The notes beneath the pieces were generated by a model. The model was given only the letters and a program-made list of their open reading frames with translations. It did no database searches and was not told the origin of the DNA. The position numbers and the translations under genes were made by a program. This document shows positions 19,724 to 28,652 of a stretch of DNA of 64,000 nucleotides, in pieces. How positions within the stretch are numbered: the first letter of the stretch is position 1; every line of letters starts with the position of its first letter. The stretch comes from JAMCRM01 sp035561075 (GTDB lineage: Bacteria; Acidobacteriota; Terriglobia; Bryobacterales; Bryobacteraceae): assembly GCA_035561075.1 (NCBI GenBank), contig DATMYF010000040.1:1-64000 (forward strand), read 5' to 3'.

Positions 19724-20352
19724 TGGAAGGCCTCCTTCATGAAGACGATGCGGGTACGGTCGCGTACCTGGCGGAGCCATTGATCGAGCTGCTGGTCGAC
19801 GTTTTGGGCCGGCGCGGCGGTGGGTGCCGGCGTGGGCGGTGCACTGGAAGATGCGCGGTCGGCCTGGCTCTCGGCTTCTGCGTCGAGACGCTTGAGAATA
19901 TCCTGGGAGGGCTGGGTGAGGCCGGCCTGAAAGCGCTGGTCGGTGAAACGCAAGGCGGTCAACTGCCAGAGCAGGTGCGATTTCAGGCGCGCTTCAGTGA
20001 GGTTGTAGCGTTGGAGGGCGGCGCGGTATTCCGCGTCGGTGCGGAAACGGGACTGCCGGAGGTTGGCCAGCATGGCATCCGCCTCGGAGGGTTTCGGCTG
20101 ATCATACGCGCCAATGCGCATCTCCCGCCGGATGAGGTACTGGTCCACAAGGCGTTCGGCGGCTTCGCGGCGGGCCTCTGGGGTGAACTCGGGTTCCCGG
20201 CCGTTGAGGAACGCCACCAGCCGGATCTCTTCGAGGATCTCCGTCTCTGTGATCACGTCGTTGCCGACGGCCACGGCCGTCCTGTCGATGACCGTCGGGG
20301 CGGCGTATGCCACGGGGGCGGCGAGCGCGGCGATTAAAAACAGGATGCGCAT
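19720..20352 (-). CDS. SurA N-domain-like periplasmic chaperone without a PPIase domain
   Basis: 210 residues with a signal peptide (ILFLIAALAAPVAYA). Residues about 20-160 resemble the SurA N-terminal chaperone domain: VAVGNDVITETEILEEIRL, AERLVDQYLIRREM and LWQLTALRFTDQRFQ. No parvulin (rotamase) domain follows; instead there is a Pro/Ala-rich linker (about 170-190) and a short helix (VDQQLDQWLRQVRDRTRIVF). It probably binds unfolded outer-membrane proteins in the periplasm. Its position between bamA (TGATG overlap) and tamB (GTGA overlap) argues that it serves this assembly route. Confidence 0.75.
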   Translation of the reverse strand: MRILFLIAALAAPVAYAAPTVIDRTAVAVGNDVITETEILEEIRLVAFLNGREPEFTPEARREAAERLVDQYLIRREMRIGAYDQPKPSEADAMLANLRQSRFRTDAEYRAALQRYNLTEARLKSHLLWQLTALRFTDQRFQAGLTQPSQDILKRLDAEAESQADRASSSAPPTPAPTAAPAQNVDQQLDQWLRQVRDRTRIVFMKEAFQ

Positions 20353-23306
20353 CAGAATGCCTGTCCTATCGAAAAGAAGAATTGAAAACGGCTGACCCGC
20401 TGCAACTCCCGCACCCCCTGGTTGAAGAGCAGTTCCTCGCGGGTGCCGCGGAATCCCATGAAACTCGGCGGGTTAACGCTCCAGGCGAGGTCGACGCGGA
20501 TGGGGCCGATGGGGGTCCGGTACCGGATGCCGAAGCCCACGGCATGCACCATGTAGTCGAAATCGTTCAGGTCCCGCTGGGTCACCCGGAAGGATAAGTT
20601 AGAGAGCTTGGAGTAAGTATTGCCTAAGTCGTGAAAGAACACGCCGTCGATGTTATCGCTAAGAAACGGGAAGCGCAGCTCGGTGTTATGAAAGAACTGG
20701 GCATTGCCGCCGATAGGGAAACCGGTGACGGTGTCGCGCGGCCCGGCCTGGTTGTCGGGAAAGCCGCGGTGGGAGGTGCTGCCTCCGCCGAAGAGGCGCT
20801 CGGGCAGCGGAATAGCCTCGGTGCGCGGGATACCGGACGCCACAGCGAAGGGCGTGAGCACCCCTAACTGCGTCTGCGTCGCGAGCACCCAGTGGCGGCG
20901 GAAGGTGTGGTACTGGGCATGGCGGCCGAGGAAGCGGACGAAGCTCTGGCGGGAGCCGAAAATACGCGAGGAGACGCCGAAGTCCAGCGTATTGTAGGTG
21001 CCGCGCCCGGCATCGGTGGGATTGTCGCGGCGGTCACGGATGAGGCTGGAAGAGAGCATGCCGATGCGCGCGGGCTGTGCCAGCAACGGGATCAGCAGCG
21101 GGTTGATCTTGAGTGACGCCTCGTCAACGCGGGCATCGCGCCAGCTATAGCGTCCGAAGATGGTGGTGGCGCGCGAGAGTTGTTGAGAAAGCTGCACGGA
21201 GCCCTCCAGTCGCCGGGCCTGGAAGGTGCGGACGTCGTAAGTCTGGTCCCACATGGTGGTGATGGAGACCTGGCGGCCCTCGACGTTCATATATCGCGGG
21301 GCGGTGTAATTCAACAGCACGCGTCGGTTGAGGCTGGAATAGCGGCTCTTGAAGTTGAGACTATGTCCCAGCCCGAACATGTTCAGGCGGCTCACCTCGA
21401 ATGAGGCGCGCGGGGCAAAGCCGGTATTGCCGGCGGGGCGATCGAGGTTTGTGCTGCCGCCGCCTCCGATGCGCCCGAATTCGGCGCCGGCGCCCACCGC
21501 GGTGGCGTACCGGTGGCCTTCTTCCAGGTCGAACAGGACAAATTTCTGCTCGGTATCGCCCTGCGGGTTCTGGATGGCCATGTCCACTTTTGTGAAGACG
21601 CCGAGGTCGTAGAGGCGGCGCTGCATGCGGCCCATCTCCGTCCAGGAGAGCGGATCCCCTTTGGCGAGGAGAATGTTGGGCTCGAGCAGTCCCGGGCTGG
21701 TCACCTCCATGCCGGATACCAGTACGTCGCGGACGAAGCGCCGTTCGCCCTCGGCGATGAAGTACTCGACCCGGACCTGCTGCGGCGCTGAACCGGGAGT
21801 CATGCGCCACTCGAAAGCCGCATCGGGATAGCCCGCATTCTGGTACTCGGTCAAGATGAAATCGCGGTCGAGCCCCACGTTGTATTCGCTGAAAGGCTGG
21901 CCCTGTTGGGAGGAGAGACGGGCGGTGAGGTCGTCCACTTTGAGCACCTTGACGCCGTGAATGCGGAAGTCGGAGACGAAGTGCTGCTGGCCTTCCTCGA
22001 TCTCGACCGCGGCGGCGACGTGGCCCGTCTTGCCTTCATAATCGTCGATCGTCCGGACATTGACCTGCACATCGCGGAAGCCGTTGGCCTGGTAGAGGCG
22101 CGTGATGGCGTCCTCGTCGCGGCGGGCAAGGCCCTCGCTATAACGGCCGCGGCGGAGAGCGATGAAGCCGGCCGGCCGCAGGAACATGCGCTCCCTGATG
22201 TCCTCGGTGGTGAAGTACTGGTTGCCCTGCACGGTGATTGCTTCGAGGCTGAAGCGCGGCCCCTGGTTCACCACGTAGACGATCTCCTGCTGGTCCGGCC
22301 CGACGTCCACGGTCTGGAAATCCACTTCGGCCTGAAAGTAGCCCTGGCCCTGAAAGTAATCGCGCAGATTGCGGGCGCCCTCCACGAGCAGATCGCGGTT
22401 AATCTCCTGGGCGTCAAAAATGGGGACGTAGCGGCGTAGTTTCTTGTCTCCGATCTTGGCGCCTTCCGTGCGGATGTCGACCACGGGGCCGCCCTCTACG
22501 TTGATGATGGGGGTGGCGCGGTTGGTGGCCTGGTTGTACTGAGTGTCTTCCAGACGCCCGCGCGCGGTGAGGCGGTCTTCCTTCTCAAAGAGTTTGCGGA
22601 TGCGCTCCAGTCCCTGCTGAACATTGGCACGGTGCGCGCGCTTCCAGCGAAACCACCCTTTATACCCGGCGGCCTTGGCCACCTTCTCTTTGGGCAGGCG
22701 AGGGTTGCCCGTGATTACCGGATGTGTGAGGCGGGCGCGCGGGCCGCTGTCCACCACAAACCGGAAGGAGATCTGCTGATACTCGTCGTTGCGGGTGAGT
22801 TCCGGGACAACGGTGCCCAGGAAGAAGCCGTTGCGGCGCAGGAGGTTCTGGATGTTCTGGACGGCGGCGTTCAACTCGTCCTCGGTGAAGGCTTCGCCGA
22901 GGTGGAGGCGAGCGGCGTTTTCCATCTGCCCCTGGTTCGGAGGAGCGCCAAAATCGGCCTCCACATCCACAGACCCGATAAACCACTGGGGACGAGTGTC
23001 AATCACCAGCGAGAGCCCCGTGGGAGCCGTTTCGGAACTCACCTGCACATAGGCGTACCGGCCGGTCGCGTAGAGTTCCTTTATGGTGTTGCGGATGTTT
23101 TCCAGGCTGGCCGGGGTATCGGGCTTCAAAGGCACGATGCGCGACAACTGCTCCGGGGTGAGCGGCTGGCGCGGCGGGTTGAAGCGGATCTCTGCCACCC
23201 GCTGTCCGTCGATGGATGGGGTAGCCGGACCGTTCTGGCCGCGTGCGAGCGGCGGCAAGAGGCACGCCGAGACGGCGGCGAACGCACACCCGAGCCAGTG
23301 ACGCAT
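20352..23306 (-). CDS. bamA: BamA/TamA-type outer-membrane assembly factor (Omp85 family)
   Basis: 984 residues, longer than E. coli BamA (about 810). Signal peptide (about 1-23), then a series of POTRA domains over about residues 30-600 (repeated pattern as in VDARG/GYFQAEVDFQTVD, GFRDVQVNVRTIDD and GYPDAAFEWRM), more than the TamA count of three. The last ~380 residues form the beta-barrel. Loop 6 carries GGSTSHRGF (about residue 845), the VRGF/Y-equivalent, and the C-terminal strand ends in FFFSIGQAF with the required terminal aromatic. It inserts outer-membrane proteins. As first gene of the operon it may act with the SurA-like chaperone and TamB; the name bamA versus tamA is not settled by sequence alone. 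Confidence 0.88.
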   Translation of the reverse strand: MRHWLGCAFAAVSACLLPPLARGQNGPATPSIDGQRVAEIRFNPPRQPLTPEQLSRIVPLKPDTPASLENIRNTIKELYATGRYAYVQVSSETAPTGLSLVIDTRPQWFIGSVDVEADFGAPPNQGQMENAARLHLGEAFTEDELNAAVQNIQNLLRRNGFFLGTVVPELTRNDEYQQISFRFVVDSGPRARLTHPVITGNPRLPKEKVAKAAGYKGWFRWKRAHRANVQQGLERIRKLFEKEDRLTARGRLEDTQYNQATNRATPIINVEGGPVVDIRTEGAKIGDKKLRRYVPIFDAQEINRDLLVEGARNLRDYFQGQGYFQAEVDFQTVDVGPDQQEIVYVVNQGPRFSLEAITVQGNQYFTTEDIRERMFLRPAGFIALRRGRYSEGLARRDEDAITRLYQANGFRDVQVNVRTIDDYEGKTGHVAAAVEIEEGQQHFVSDFRIHGVKVLKVDDLTARLSSQQGQPFSEYNVGLDRDFILTEYQNAGYPDAAFEWRMTPGSAPQQVRVEYFIAEGERRFVRDVLVSGMEVTSPGLLEPNILLAKGDPLSWTEMGRMQRRLYDLGVFTKVDMAIQNPQGDTEQKFVLFDLEEGHRYATAVGAGAEFGRIGGGGSTNLDRPAGNTGFAPRASFEVSRLNMFGLGHSLNFKSRYSSLNRRVLLNYTAPRYMNVEGRQVSITTMWDQTYDVRTFQARRLEGSVQLSQQLSRATTIFGRYSWRDARVDEASLKINPLLIPLLAQPARIGMLSSSLIRDRRDNPTDAGRGTYNTLDFGVSSRIFGSRQSFVRFLGRHAQYHTFRRHWVLATQTQLGVLTPFAVASGIPRTEAIPLPERLFGGGSTSHRGFPDNQAGPRDTVTGFPIGGNAQFFHNTELRFPFLSDNIDGVFFHDLGNTYSKLSNLSFRVTQRDLNDFDYMVHAVGFGIRYRTPIGPIRVDLAWSVNPPSFMGFRGTREELLFNQGVRELQRVSRFQFFFSIGQAF

Positions 23307-23398
23307 CGGTATAGTGTGCGAAGGTTAGCAACTCAAGTTCCCTGGTGCGTTCGCTCACACGGAGGCCGGGAAGCACTGGTCCAGCGCGTGCTTAGACA

Positions 23399-24415
23399 AT
23401 GCTGGGGCCAGGAATGCGAGGGATCAAGGAACTCATTCAGGAAACATTTTCCAGGTGGAATGCCCACGAGGCGCCACGCCTCGGAGCGGCGCTGACGTTC
23501 TATACCATTCTGTCGCTTTCGCCGCTGCTGGTGCTGGCGGTAGCGATCGCGGCGCTCGTGTTCGGGGCGGAAGGGGCGCGGCAGCAGATCATGCAGCAGG
23601 CGCAGTCGCTCATCGGCAAGGAAGGCGCAGACACCGTGGCATCGGCCATGCAAAACGCGCAGCAGCCCCACGCCGCAAGCCTGGCGGGGCTGGTGAGTAT
23701 CGCCACCCTGCTATTCGGCGCGTCTGGCGTATTCGTGGAGCTTCGTTCCGCGTTGAACAAAGTCTGGGACGTGAAGCCGGTGGAAACGTCCGGCCTAGTG
23801 GCGTGGGTCAAGGACCGCTTCTTCTCGATCGGAATGGTGCTGGCGCTGGGCTTCCTGCTGCTGGTATCGCTCCTGGCGAGCGCGGCACTCGCGGCACTGG
23901 CGAAATGGTTCACGGGCCTCCTTCCGTTGCCGGAGCCCGTGATGGCAGGAATCAGCATTGCGATCGGGCTGGCCGGCACGACACTGATCTTCTCCCTGAT
24001 CTTCCGTTACGTACCACAGGCGGAGATGGATTGGAGGCGTGTGCTTCCGGGCGCCTTCTTCACCGCGATCCTGTTCGAAGCGGGCAGGTTCGCAATCGGG
24101 ATGTACCTGGGGAAGGCGGCAGTGGGATCGGCATACGGGGCGGCCGGCTCGATGGTGGTGGTGATTGTCTGGCTCTACTACTCGTCGCAGATCTTCTACT
24201 TCGGCGCGGAGCTCACCAGGGGATGGGCGGAACGGCACGGCTGGCGGCCCGAAGCGGCGGGAGTACCGGAGCCAAAGCCGCAGACCGGACGCGAACCCGA
24301 GGCAGTTCCGGCGGCGCCATTACGGCCAGCTCACGCGGCTGGGCCCCGGGGCCTGGCATTGGCCGCCGGAGCTTTGGCCGCGATGGCAATGATGATCTTT
24401 CGACGCCGTGTGTAG
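23399..24415 (+). CDS. YihY/BrkB-family inner-membrane protein
   Basis: 338 residues (start ATG 23399; an ATG five codons later is equally plausible). It has the family pattern: N-terminal RWNAHEAPRLGAALTFYTI, then about six membrane helices, and the conserved GASGVFVELRSALNKVWDV loop near residues 104-122. A hydrophilic, proline- and alanine-rich tail (about 278-320) is followed by a last hydrophobic helix (GLALAAGALAAMAMMIF), an unusual extra C-terminal anchor. Function is not established in the family. Divergent from bamA with a 92-base gap holding both promoters. Confidence 0.85.
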   Translation: MLGPGMRGIKELIQETFSRWNAHEAPRLGAALTFYTILSLSPLLVLAVAIAALVFGAEGARQQIMQQAQSLIGKEGADTVASAMQNAQQPHAASLAGLVSIATLLFGASGVFVELRSALNKVWDVKPVETSGLVAWVKDRFFSIGMVLALGFLLLVSLLASAALAALAKWFTGLLPLPEPVMAGISIAIGLAGTTLIFSLIFRYVPQAEMDWRRVLPGAFFTAILFEAGRFAIGMYLGKAAVGSAYGAAGSMVVVIVWLYYSSQIFYFGAELTRGWAERHGWRPEAAGVPEPKPQTGREPEAVPAAPLRPAHAAGPRGLALAAGALAAMAMMIFRRRV

Positions 24416-24424
24416 GGGCGCCGC

Positions 24425-24853
24425 TCACCGGGGCTGTATCTCTTCAGCGGGAGCAAAGGTCATCTTCCAGTAAGATGCGGCCTTGCCCTGGTTCTCGAAA
24501 GATTCGAGCTTTACGAGATAGAAGCGTCCTTCGGCGCCTTTAATTACGTAGTACCCCGGCGCGGGGCCGGCGACATAATCGTCCCAGGTTTCTACGATGG
24601 CACGGGTAAGAGAGCGTGGGTCCGGGCGGACGGCGAATTCCTTGATTTTAGTGGCACCCAGGTAGGAGATCATGCCCATACGGCGGGTCTGATAGTAAAA
24701 GGAGATATCGGCGGACTTATCGCCGCTCTTGACCACCTTTCCCTCCGAGATCCGGTAGGCTTCAAAGATTCTGAGCGAAAACGCGGCGGGATTCGCGGGC
24801 GACAGCGCCAGGCAGAGCGCCGCGGCCGACAGGGCCAGCAAAAAGCGTTTCAA
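24425..24853 (-). CDS. Secreted protein of unknown function
   Basis: 142 residues with a signal peptide (FLLALSAAALCLALS, cleavage near residue 20-24). The mature part is small and beta-rich: VVKSGDKSADISFYYQT, GYYVIKGAEGRFYLVKLESF, ending in YWKMTFAPAEEIQPR. Three aromatic-rich strands suggest a compact barrel-like or HmuY/CARDB-unlike fold, but I do not recognise the family. It ends 10 bases from the convergent YihY gene. Confidence 0.6.
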   Translation of the reverse strand: MKRFLLALSAAALCLALSPANPAAFSLRIFEAYRISEGKVVKSGDKSADISFYYQTRRMGMISYLGATKIKEFAVRPDPRSLTRAIVETWDDYVAGPAPGYYVIKGAEGRFYLVKLESFENQGKAASYWKMTFAPAEEIQPR

Positions 24854-24920
24854 TGTGACTGCCTCTACCTACCGATTGTAAAACACCAGGGCTGCGCACT
24901 CCAGCGCGGCAGACTTCGGA

Positions 24921-25235
24921 CTACTCGGATCTATTGGACTTCAGAATTCCGAGCATGCTTTGCGAGTATCTGGAGAAAGCGGCCTTGCCCTTGCCGGTAA
25001 GGCTGCACACGGTAAGGGGCACTTTTCCCTTAAACCTCTTCTCGATTGACAGGTACCCGGCCTGCTCCAATCTGGTCAGGTGGCCGGATAAATTACCCTG
25101 AGTGAATCCACCTTCCCGCTGCAGGTACAGGAAGTCCGCTTCGCCCGCACCGCTGAGAATGGTCATGATCGCCAACCGGGCAGGTTCGTGGATGAGTCGA
25201 TCCAGTTGGGAGATTTCCTGCAATCGTCTGGTCAC
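24921..25235 (-). CDS. Winged-helix transcriptional regulator (HTH_34/MarR-like)
   Basis: 104 residues from the GTG at 25235, which overlaps the upstream stop codon (GTGA); the longer frame upstream reads the membrane gene out of frame. The sequence follows the PF13601-type pattern: DRLIHEPARLAIMTIL, then recognition-helix region FTQGNLSGHLTRLEQAGYL and the wing IEKRFKGKVPLTVCSLTGKG. Such proteins are dimeric DNA-binding repressors. It is co-translated with the membrane protein, which it probably controls or senses through. No ligand site can be inferred. Confidence 0.8.
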   Translation of the reverse strand: MTRRLQEISQLDRLIHEPARLAIMTILSGAGEADFLYLQREGGFTQGNLSGHLTRLEQAGYLSIEKRFKGKVPLTVCSLTGKGKAAFSRYSQSMLGILKSNRSE

Positions 25236-25912
25236 GTCCGATTGCCCTCCGGAATTTGCGGACCCCGGTTTCCGCGGAGGTACTTGATCAGCGTCTCCCC
25301 TCCTTGAGCCACCAGCCATAAACCAACCAGGAGGAGCGGCAACGAAGGCTGAACAAGCAGAGGAACATCCACCCACAGAAACACGAGTCCCATGAGCCCC
25401 AGAACCAGCACAGACCACCATCGGAAAGGAGGTTCCGAGTTCCGGTTGAGCACATACAGCGTGGCAGCAAGTGCGGCCATCAGAACGGGGACGAACCAAC
25501 GTGGTGCTGCGGAAAAAGGGGTGAGAACGAAAAAGAAGATTACGATCGCGATCCGCCGGTCGAACGAGGTCGCGTTTTCTTTAGGCTGCGGACCGGGCTG
25601 TAAGGATAGCGTTGTCAGCGAAATGCGCTCTGCCTCCTCCGGCGGTTGCACGTATCCGGTGCGTGGATATGTTACGCGCGATTTCAGGATATCGACGAAG
25701 TGGCGTCCCATCAAGGAGTAGAGGACGAACATCATTCCTATCGCAAAGTAGTGTCCCAGTCGAGGGTTGGGCAGATAGACGCGCCACAGGAGTGCCAGAG
25801 CACCAGACATGAGGAGCGCCAACCCGAATACCGCGTGGGGAAGGCCATCGACGTACCAATAGGAGGCGGCTCGCCGCCCCGAACTCACTGGAGGTTCGAA
25901 ATAGTCCTTCAT
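25232..25912 (-). CDS. Five- or six-helix inner-membrane protein, unknown
   Basis: 226 residues. Hydrophobic segments are at about 24-44 (HAVFGLALLMSGALALLW), 53-68, 121-139, 142-155, 166-182 and 187-203. The N-terminus contains GRRAASYWYVDGLPHAVFG. No transporter motif is recognised. It is coupled to a winged-helix regulator gene by a GTGA overlap, a common plan for a membrane sensor/permease with its regulator. TTGACA at 25948-25943 on the minus strand could be its -35, but the matching -10 is weak. Confidence 0.65.
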   Translation of the reverse strand: MKDYFEPPVSSGRRAASYWYVDGLPHAVFGLALLMSGALALLWRVYLPNPRLGHYFAIGMMFVLYSLMGRHFVDILKSRVTYPRTGYVQPPEEAERISLTTLSLQPGPQPKENATSFDRRIAIVIFFFVLTPFSAAPRWFVPVLMAALAATLYVLNRNSEPPFRWWSVLVLGLMGLVFLWVDVPLLVQPSLPLLLVGLWLVAQGGETLIKYLRGNRGPQIPEGNRT

Positions 25913-26141
25913 GTGGGCTAGTTTTCACCATAAACCAGTTTTTGTCAATAGAACGGCAGTGGATGATCTGTATGCCGAAGCTGATCCCTAAAAAATTAAA
26001 GCCCCGGGCTGGGTACCCGGGGCTGCACTCAGAGGGGCTGGCGATGGGAGGGGTCTCATCACCAGGGATGCTGTCTGTTGAATTCACGGTAGCACTTTAA
26101 GACCTCTTTGTCTAGTGCTCGACGCGAGAATTTTCACATGC
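25913..26141 (-). other. Intergenic region: promoter of the membrane-protein gene plus a terminator
   Basis: On the minus strand this region holds a perfect TTGACA (25948-25943), with only a poor -10 (AAAACT) 17 bases on, so the promoter call is tentative. It also holds a rho-independent terminator at 25990-26024 for the gene on its right. A long minus-strand frame here reads straight through the terminator and is not a gene. Confidence 0.35.
25990..26024 (-). terminator. Rho-independent terminator
   Basis: AGCCCCGGG (26000-26008) pairs perfectly with CCCGGGGCT (26016-26024) around a seven-base loop. Read on the minus strand it is followed by TTTAATTTTTT (T tract at about 26000-25990). It would end transcription of the propeller-protein operon, whose last stop is at 26142. 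Confidence 0.8.
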
Positions 26142-28364
26142 TCAATCGGGAACGTACCGGTGATAAAGACCGAGGTAGTAAGGGAGCAGGAACGATGCCC
26201 CGTCGGCCAATTGCCGGCCTTCGCTACCTTGGTCCAGGCGGTAGGGATCCTGGTTCCAGTGGTCGATGAAGCGCTCGTCGGCCGGTAGCACCAGGCCGTT
26301 CCGGCGGACGCCTGCCGGGTAACGGCGGTCATCACGGGCGTGTTCGGGCAGCGGCACGATATCTCTGCGGTGGCTGTTGGAGAGCCGCCAGTCGAAGCGG
26401 TCGAGAGGGTAGCGACGCAGGGTATCAAGCGACTCCTCAAGCCACCCCCCCGAAGTGCTGCCCGTGCTTGCCGCACGAATGAAGTTGAAGAGCGGATTTA
26501 ATTCGGGCTTCTCGGTCAGCCAGTAGTTCTCCAGTGAGAGCGTGTACATCCGGCGCAGTTTGGGGTCGCTTTCGTAACGGACCAGGTTGTAATAGGCCAT
26601 GAATGCCATTTCGTCATCGGACTGGTTGCCCGAACCGGGTCCGGTACTCAGCTTGGCAATCATGGCATTAGCTGCGTAGCCGTGGCGTTCGATGAGATCG
26701 CGGTAGGCTTGGGTGTAGCGCGCCACGCCGGTAACGTGTTCCGCCACCTTGAGGTACGTCAGCGCGCTGAGGGAATTCAGACCGCGCTCCACGATCCAGC
26801 GTGGGTTCTGGTTTAGTTCGCCGGGGCCGAAGACCGCCCAGCGCGTGGGTTGTCCGTCCCAATCCACCAGCGCGAAATCATGCTCCATCAGGTGGTCGGT
26901 AACGGCTGAGACGACCGCGCGCACCTCCTGCTTCTCCTCATCCGTGGAGGCCACCAGATCGTAGTAGAGGCCATAGAAGAAGTAGTGGCCGTCGAGCTCA
27001 TCGGAGCTGGTGTCCGCCTTCCAATACCAGCGGCCGTCGGCGCTCTTCGGCCAGCGGGGGTGCATCACCTTCCAGTAGGGATCGCGCCTGGCGCGGAATT
27101 GCTCGTCCTTCTCGCGCGTGTATCGCAGATTGGGGTCGGGACCCGAAACCGGAAGTATGGTGCGGGCCACGAAGCCGGGACGCGCCGGCGGGGTGCCGCC
27201 CTGGGTAACGGTCTGGAGGAAACGTAGCGCCTCGAAAGCCGCCCTGGCGCGCCGTTTGGCCGCCGGATCGCGGGTGGCGGCCCAGGCGAAGCACTCGCCC
27301 GCGCCGTACATCGCGGTCCAGAGGCCGTCATTGTCACTGTCATGCTGGCTGTACCCGGCTAGGTCGCCGGGGCGGGGCAGGGTGACAGCGTCCACATAGC
27401 CGTATGGGGTTCGGCGGTGATATTTATCGATCTGCTCCTCGAAGTGTGCGGCCTTTCGGGCGAATGTCATCGGTTCGGGCGAGATGCGGCCGGCGCCGGC
27501 GGGGGTGGCGAACCAGGCTTGCCCCGCTGGTGAAACGGTCACGGCGCGCACGTTGTCGGCGGGCAACCAGCGGAGGCCCTGGCGGTACTCCCAAGTGCCG
27601 TCGTGGAATCGAATGGCGCCGCGGGCGGTGCCGAACCAGACAGAGCCGTCCGGCGCCGTGGCGATCGAAGTGAAATCGTCGTAGGGCAGGCCCTCGTGGC
27701 CGGTGTAGAGGCGCCATTGGCCGTCAAGGCACCCTGCCCCCTGGGGCGAGGCGAACCATAGGCGGCCGCGTGTGTCGTATGCGACGGCGCGCACGTCTTC
27801 GGGCGCCCAGCGGCGGTTTCCTTCGCGCGGGAAGAGGGTTCGCCAAGGCGCGCCGGGTGCGGGCCGCACGTAAGGGCCGTCCACGCCGGCCACCGCCAGT
27901 TCGCCTCGCGGTCCAACGGCGGCGTGCCGTAGGCCGCGGGGACCGGGTTGCCGGGCAAAGCCTGCGGTGCCCAGCGCGAAGACGCCGGCCTCCCCGATTG
28001 CCAGGACCGCAGGCGAGGCCACCAGTGCGCGCGTTCCGGGGGGCAGCGCGGCAACTTTTACTGCGCCGGCATCGCGGATGCGGTACAGCCTGCCACCGGC
28101 TGCGGCGAAGCACTCATCCCCGTATGCCGCCAGAAGCGGCACCGGGCCGGTGACTCCCCTGATGGGACTCCACTTCCCGCCTGAAAATCGGGCGAGCCCC
28201 TGGGATGTCCCGGCGTACACATCGGCTCCTGCCGCCGCGACAGCCAGCACATCATTGGCCGGCAGGCCGTCTTCGACCGACCAGAACTGCCGTGTCTGCT
28301 GGGAGAACGTGGCCGCCAATGCCACCAACGGCGCGAACGCCAGCCACACGCAGGCGCGTTTCAC
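26142..28364 (-). CDS. Two-component-regulator-type propeller fused to a helical glycosidase-like domain
   Basis: 740 residues from the GTG at 28364, which overlaps the previous gene's stop (GTGA) with AAGGA just upstream. A signal peptide (RACVWLAFAPLVALAA) exports it. Residues about 25-305 are repeats of the Reg_prop type (GLPANDVLAV, GTSQGLARFSGGKW, TRGRLWFASPQG, DGSVWFGTARGAIRF), forming a seven-bladed-like propeller. From about 330 the sequence changes to an alpha-helical domain (SQHDSDNDGLWTAMYGAGECF, RGLNSLSALTYLKVAEHVTG, GNQSDDEMAFMAYYNLV), reminiscent of alpha/alpha-barrel enzymes. No kinase or DNA-binding part follows, unlike classic sensor propellers. Role unknown; periplasmic or outer surface. 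Confidence 0.7.
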   Translation of the reverse strand: MKRACVWLAFAPLVALAATFSQQTRQFWSVEDGLPANDVLAVAAAGADVYAGTSQGLARFSGGKWSPIRGVTGPVPLLAAYGDECFAAAGGRLYRIRDAGAVKVAALPPGTRALVASPAVLAIGEAGVFALGTAGFARQPGPRGLRHAAVGPRGELAVAGVDGPYVRPAPGAPWRTLFPREGNRRWAPEDVRAVAYDTRGRLWFASPQGAGCLDGQWRLYTGHEGLPYDDFTSIATAPDGSVWFGTARGAIRFHDGTWEYRQGLRWLPADNVRAVTVSPAGQAWFATPAGAGRISPEPMTFARKAAHFEEQIDKYHRRTPYGYVDAVTLPRPGDLAGYSQHDSDNDGLWTAMYGAGECFAWAATRDPAAKRRARAAFEALRFLQTVTQGGTPPARPGFVARTILPVSGPDPNLRYTREKDEQFRARRDPYWKVMHPRWPKSADGRWYWKADTSSDELDGHYFFYGLYYDLVASTDEEKQEVRAVVSAVTDHLMEHDFALVDWDGQPTRWAVFGPGELNQNPRWIVERGLNSLSALTYLKVAEHVTGVARYTQAYRDLIERHGYAANAMIAKLSTGPGSGNQSDDEMAFMAYYNLVRYESDPKLRRMYTLSLENYWLTEKPELNPLFNFIRAASTGSTSGGWLEESLDTLRRYPLDRFDWRLSNSHRRDIVPLPEHARDDRRYPAGVRRNGLVLPADERFIDHWNQDPYRLDQGSEGRQLADGASFLLPYYLGLYHRYVPD

Positions 28365-28600
28365 TGTTCCTTCTTCTTCAGTTCGCTGTCGTGGTCGCGC
28401 AGGAAGTTGCGGATCTGGTCCGTCACTTCCAGCAGCCTGACCCACTGCTCTTTATAGAGGGTGACGGGAAAACGCCCCAGGCCATAGACGGAAAGGCCGC
28501 CCTTCTCGCTGACCTTGAGGGTGATGGGAGCGCGGGGCCGCTTGGGCTCCTCGTCAGAAGCGGGCTGCTCGGGGTCGGTGCGGACGTCCTGTTCATCCAT
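28361..28600 (-). CDS. Short acidic protein (79 aa), unknown
   Basis: 79 residues. The N-terminal third is highly charged and probably disordered (MDEQDVRTDPEQPASDEEPK); the rest (ITLKVSEKGGLSVYGLGRFP, VTLYKEQWVRLLEVTDQIRN) forms a short beta hairpin and helix. The pattern GLGRFPVTLYKEQW occurs in conserved hypotheticals of Solibacter-type genomes, by recollection. It is translationally coupled to the propeller/helical fusion gene, so it may be a cytoplasmic partner or an unrelated passenger. Confidence 0.6.
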   Translation of the reverse strand: MDEQDVRTDPEQPASDEEPKRPRAPITLKVSEKGGLSVYGLGRFPVTLYKEQWVRLLEVTDQIRNFLRDHDSELKKKEQ

Positions 28601-28652
28601 AACGATCAGTCATATCACAGGAGGGCGTCGAACGGACGGCCGCACCCGAACA

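Noticed and set aside
14979..19742. Many plus-strand frames opposite tamB, some over 180 codons
   Set aside because: Low-complexity shadows (Arg/Ala/Pro/Gly rich) of a high-GC gene on the minus strand, with no ribosome sites or recognisable motifs.
25581..26087. Minus-strand frame beginning at 26087
   Set aside because: It reads through a strong terminator and then the membrane-protein gene in the wrong frame.
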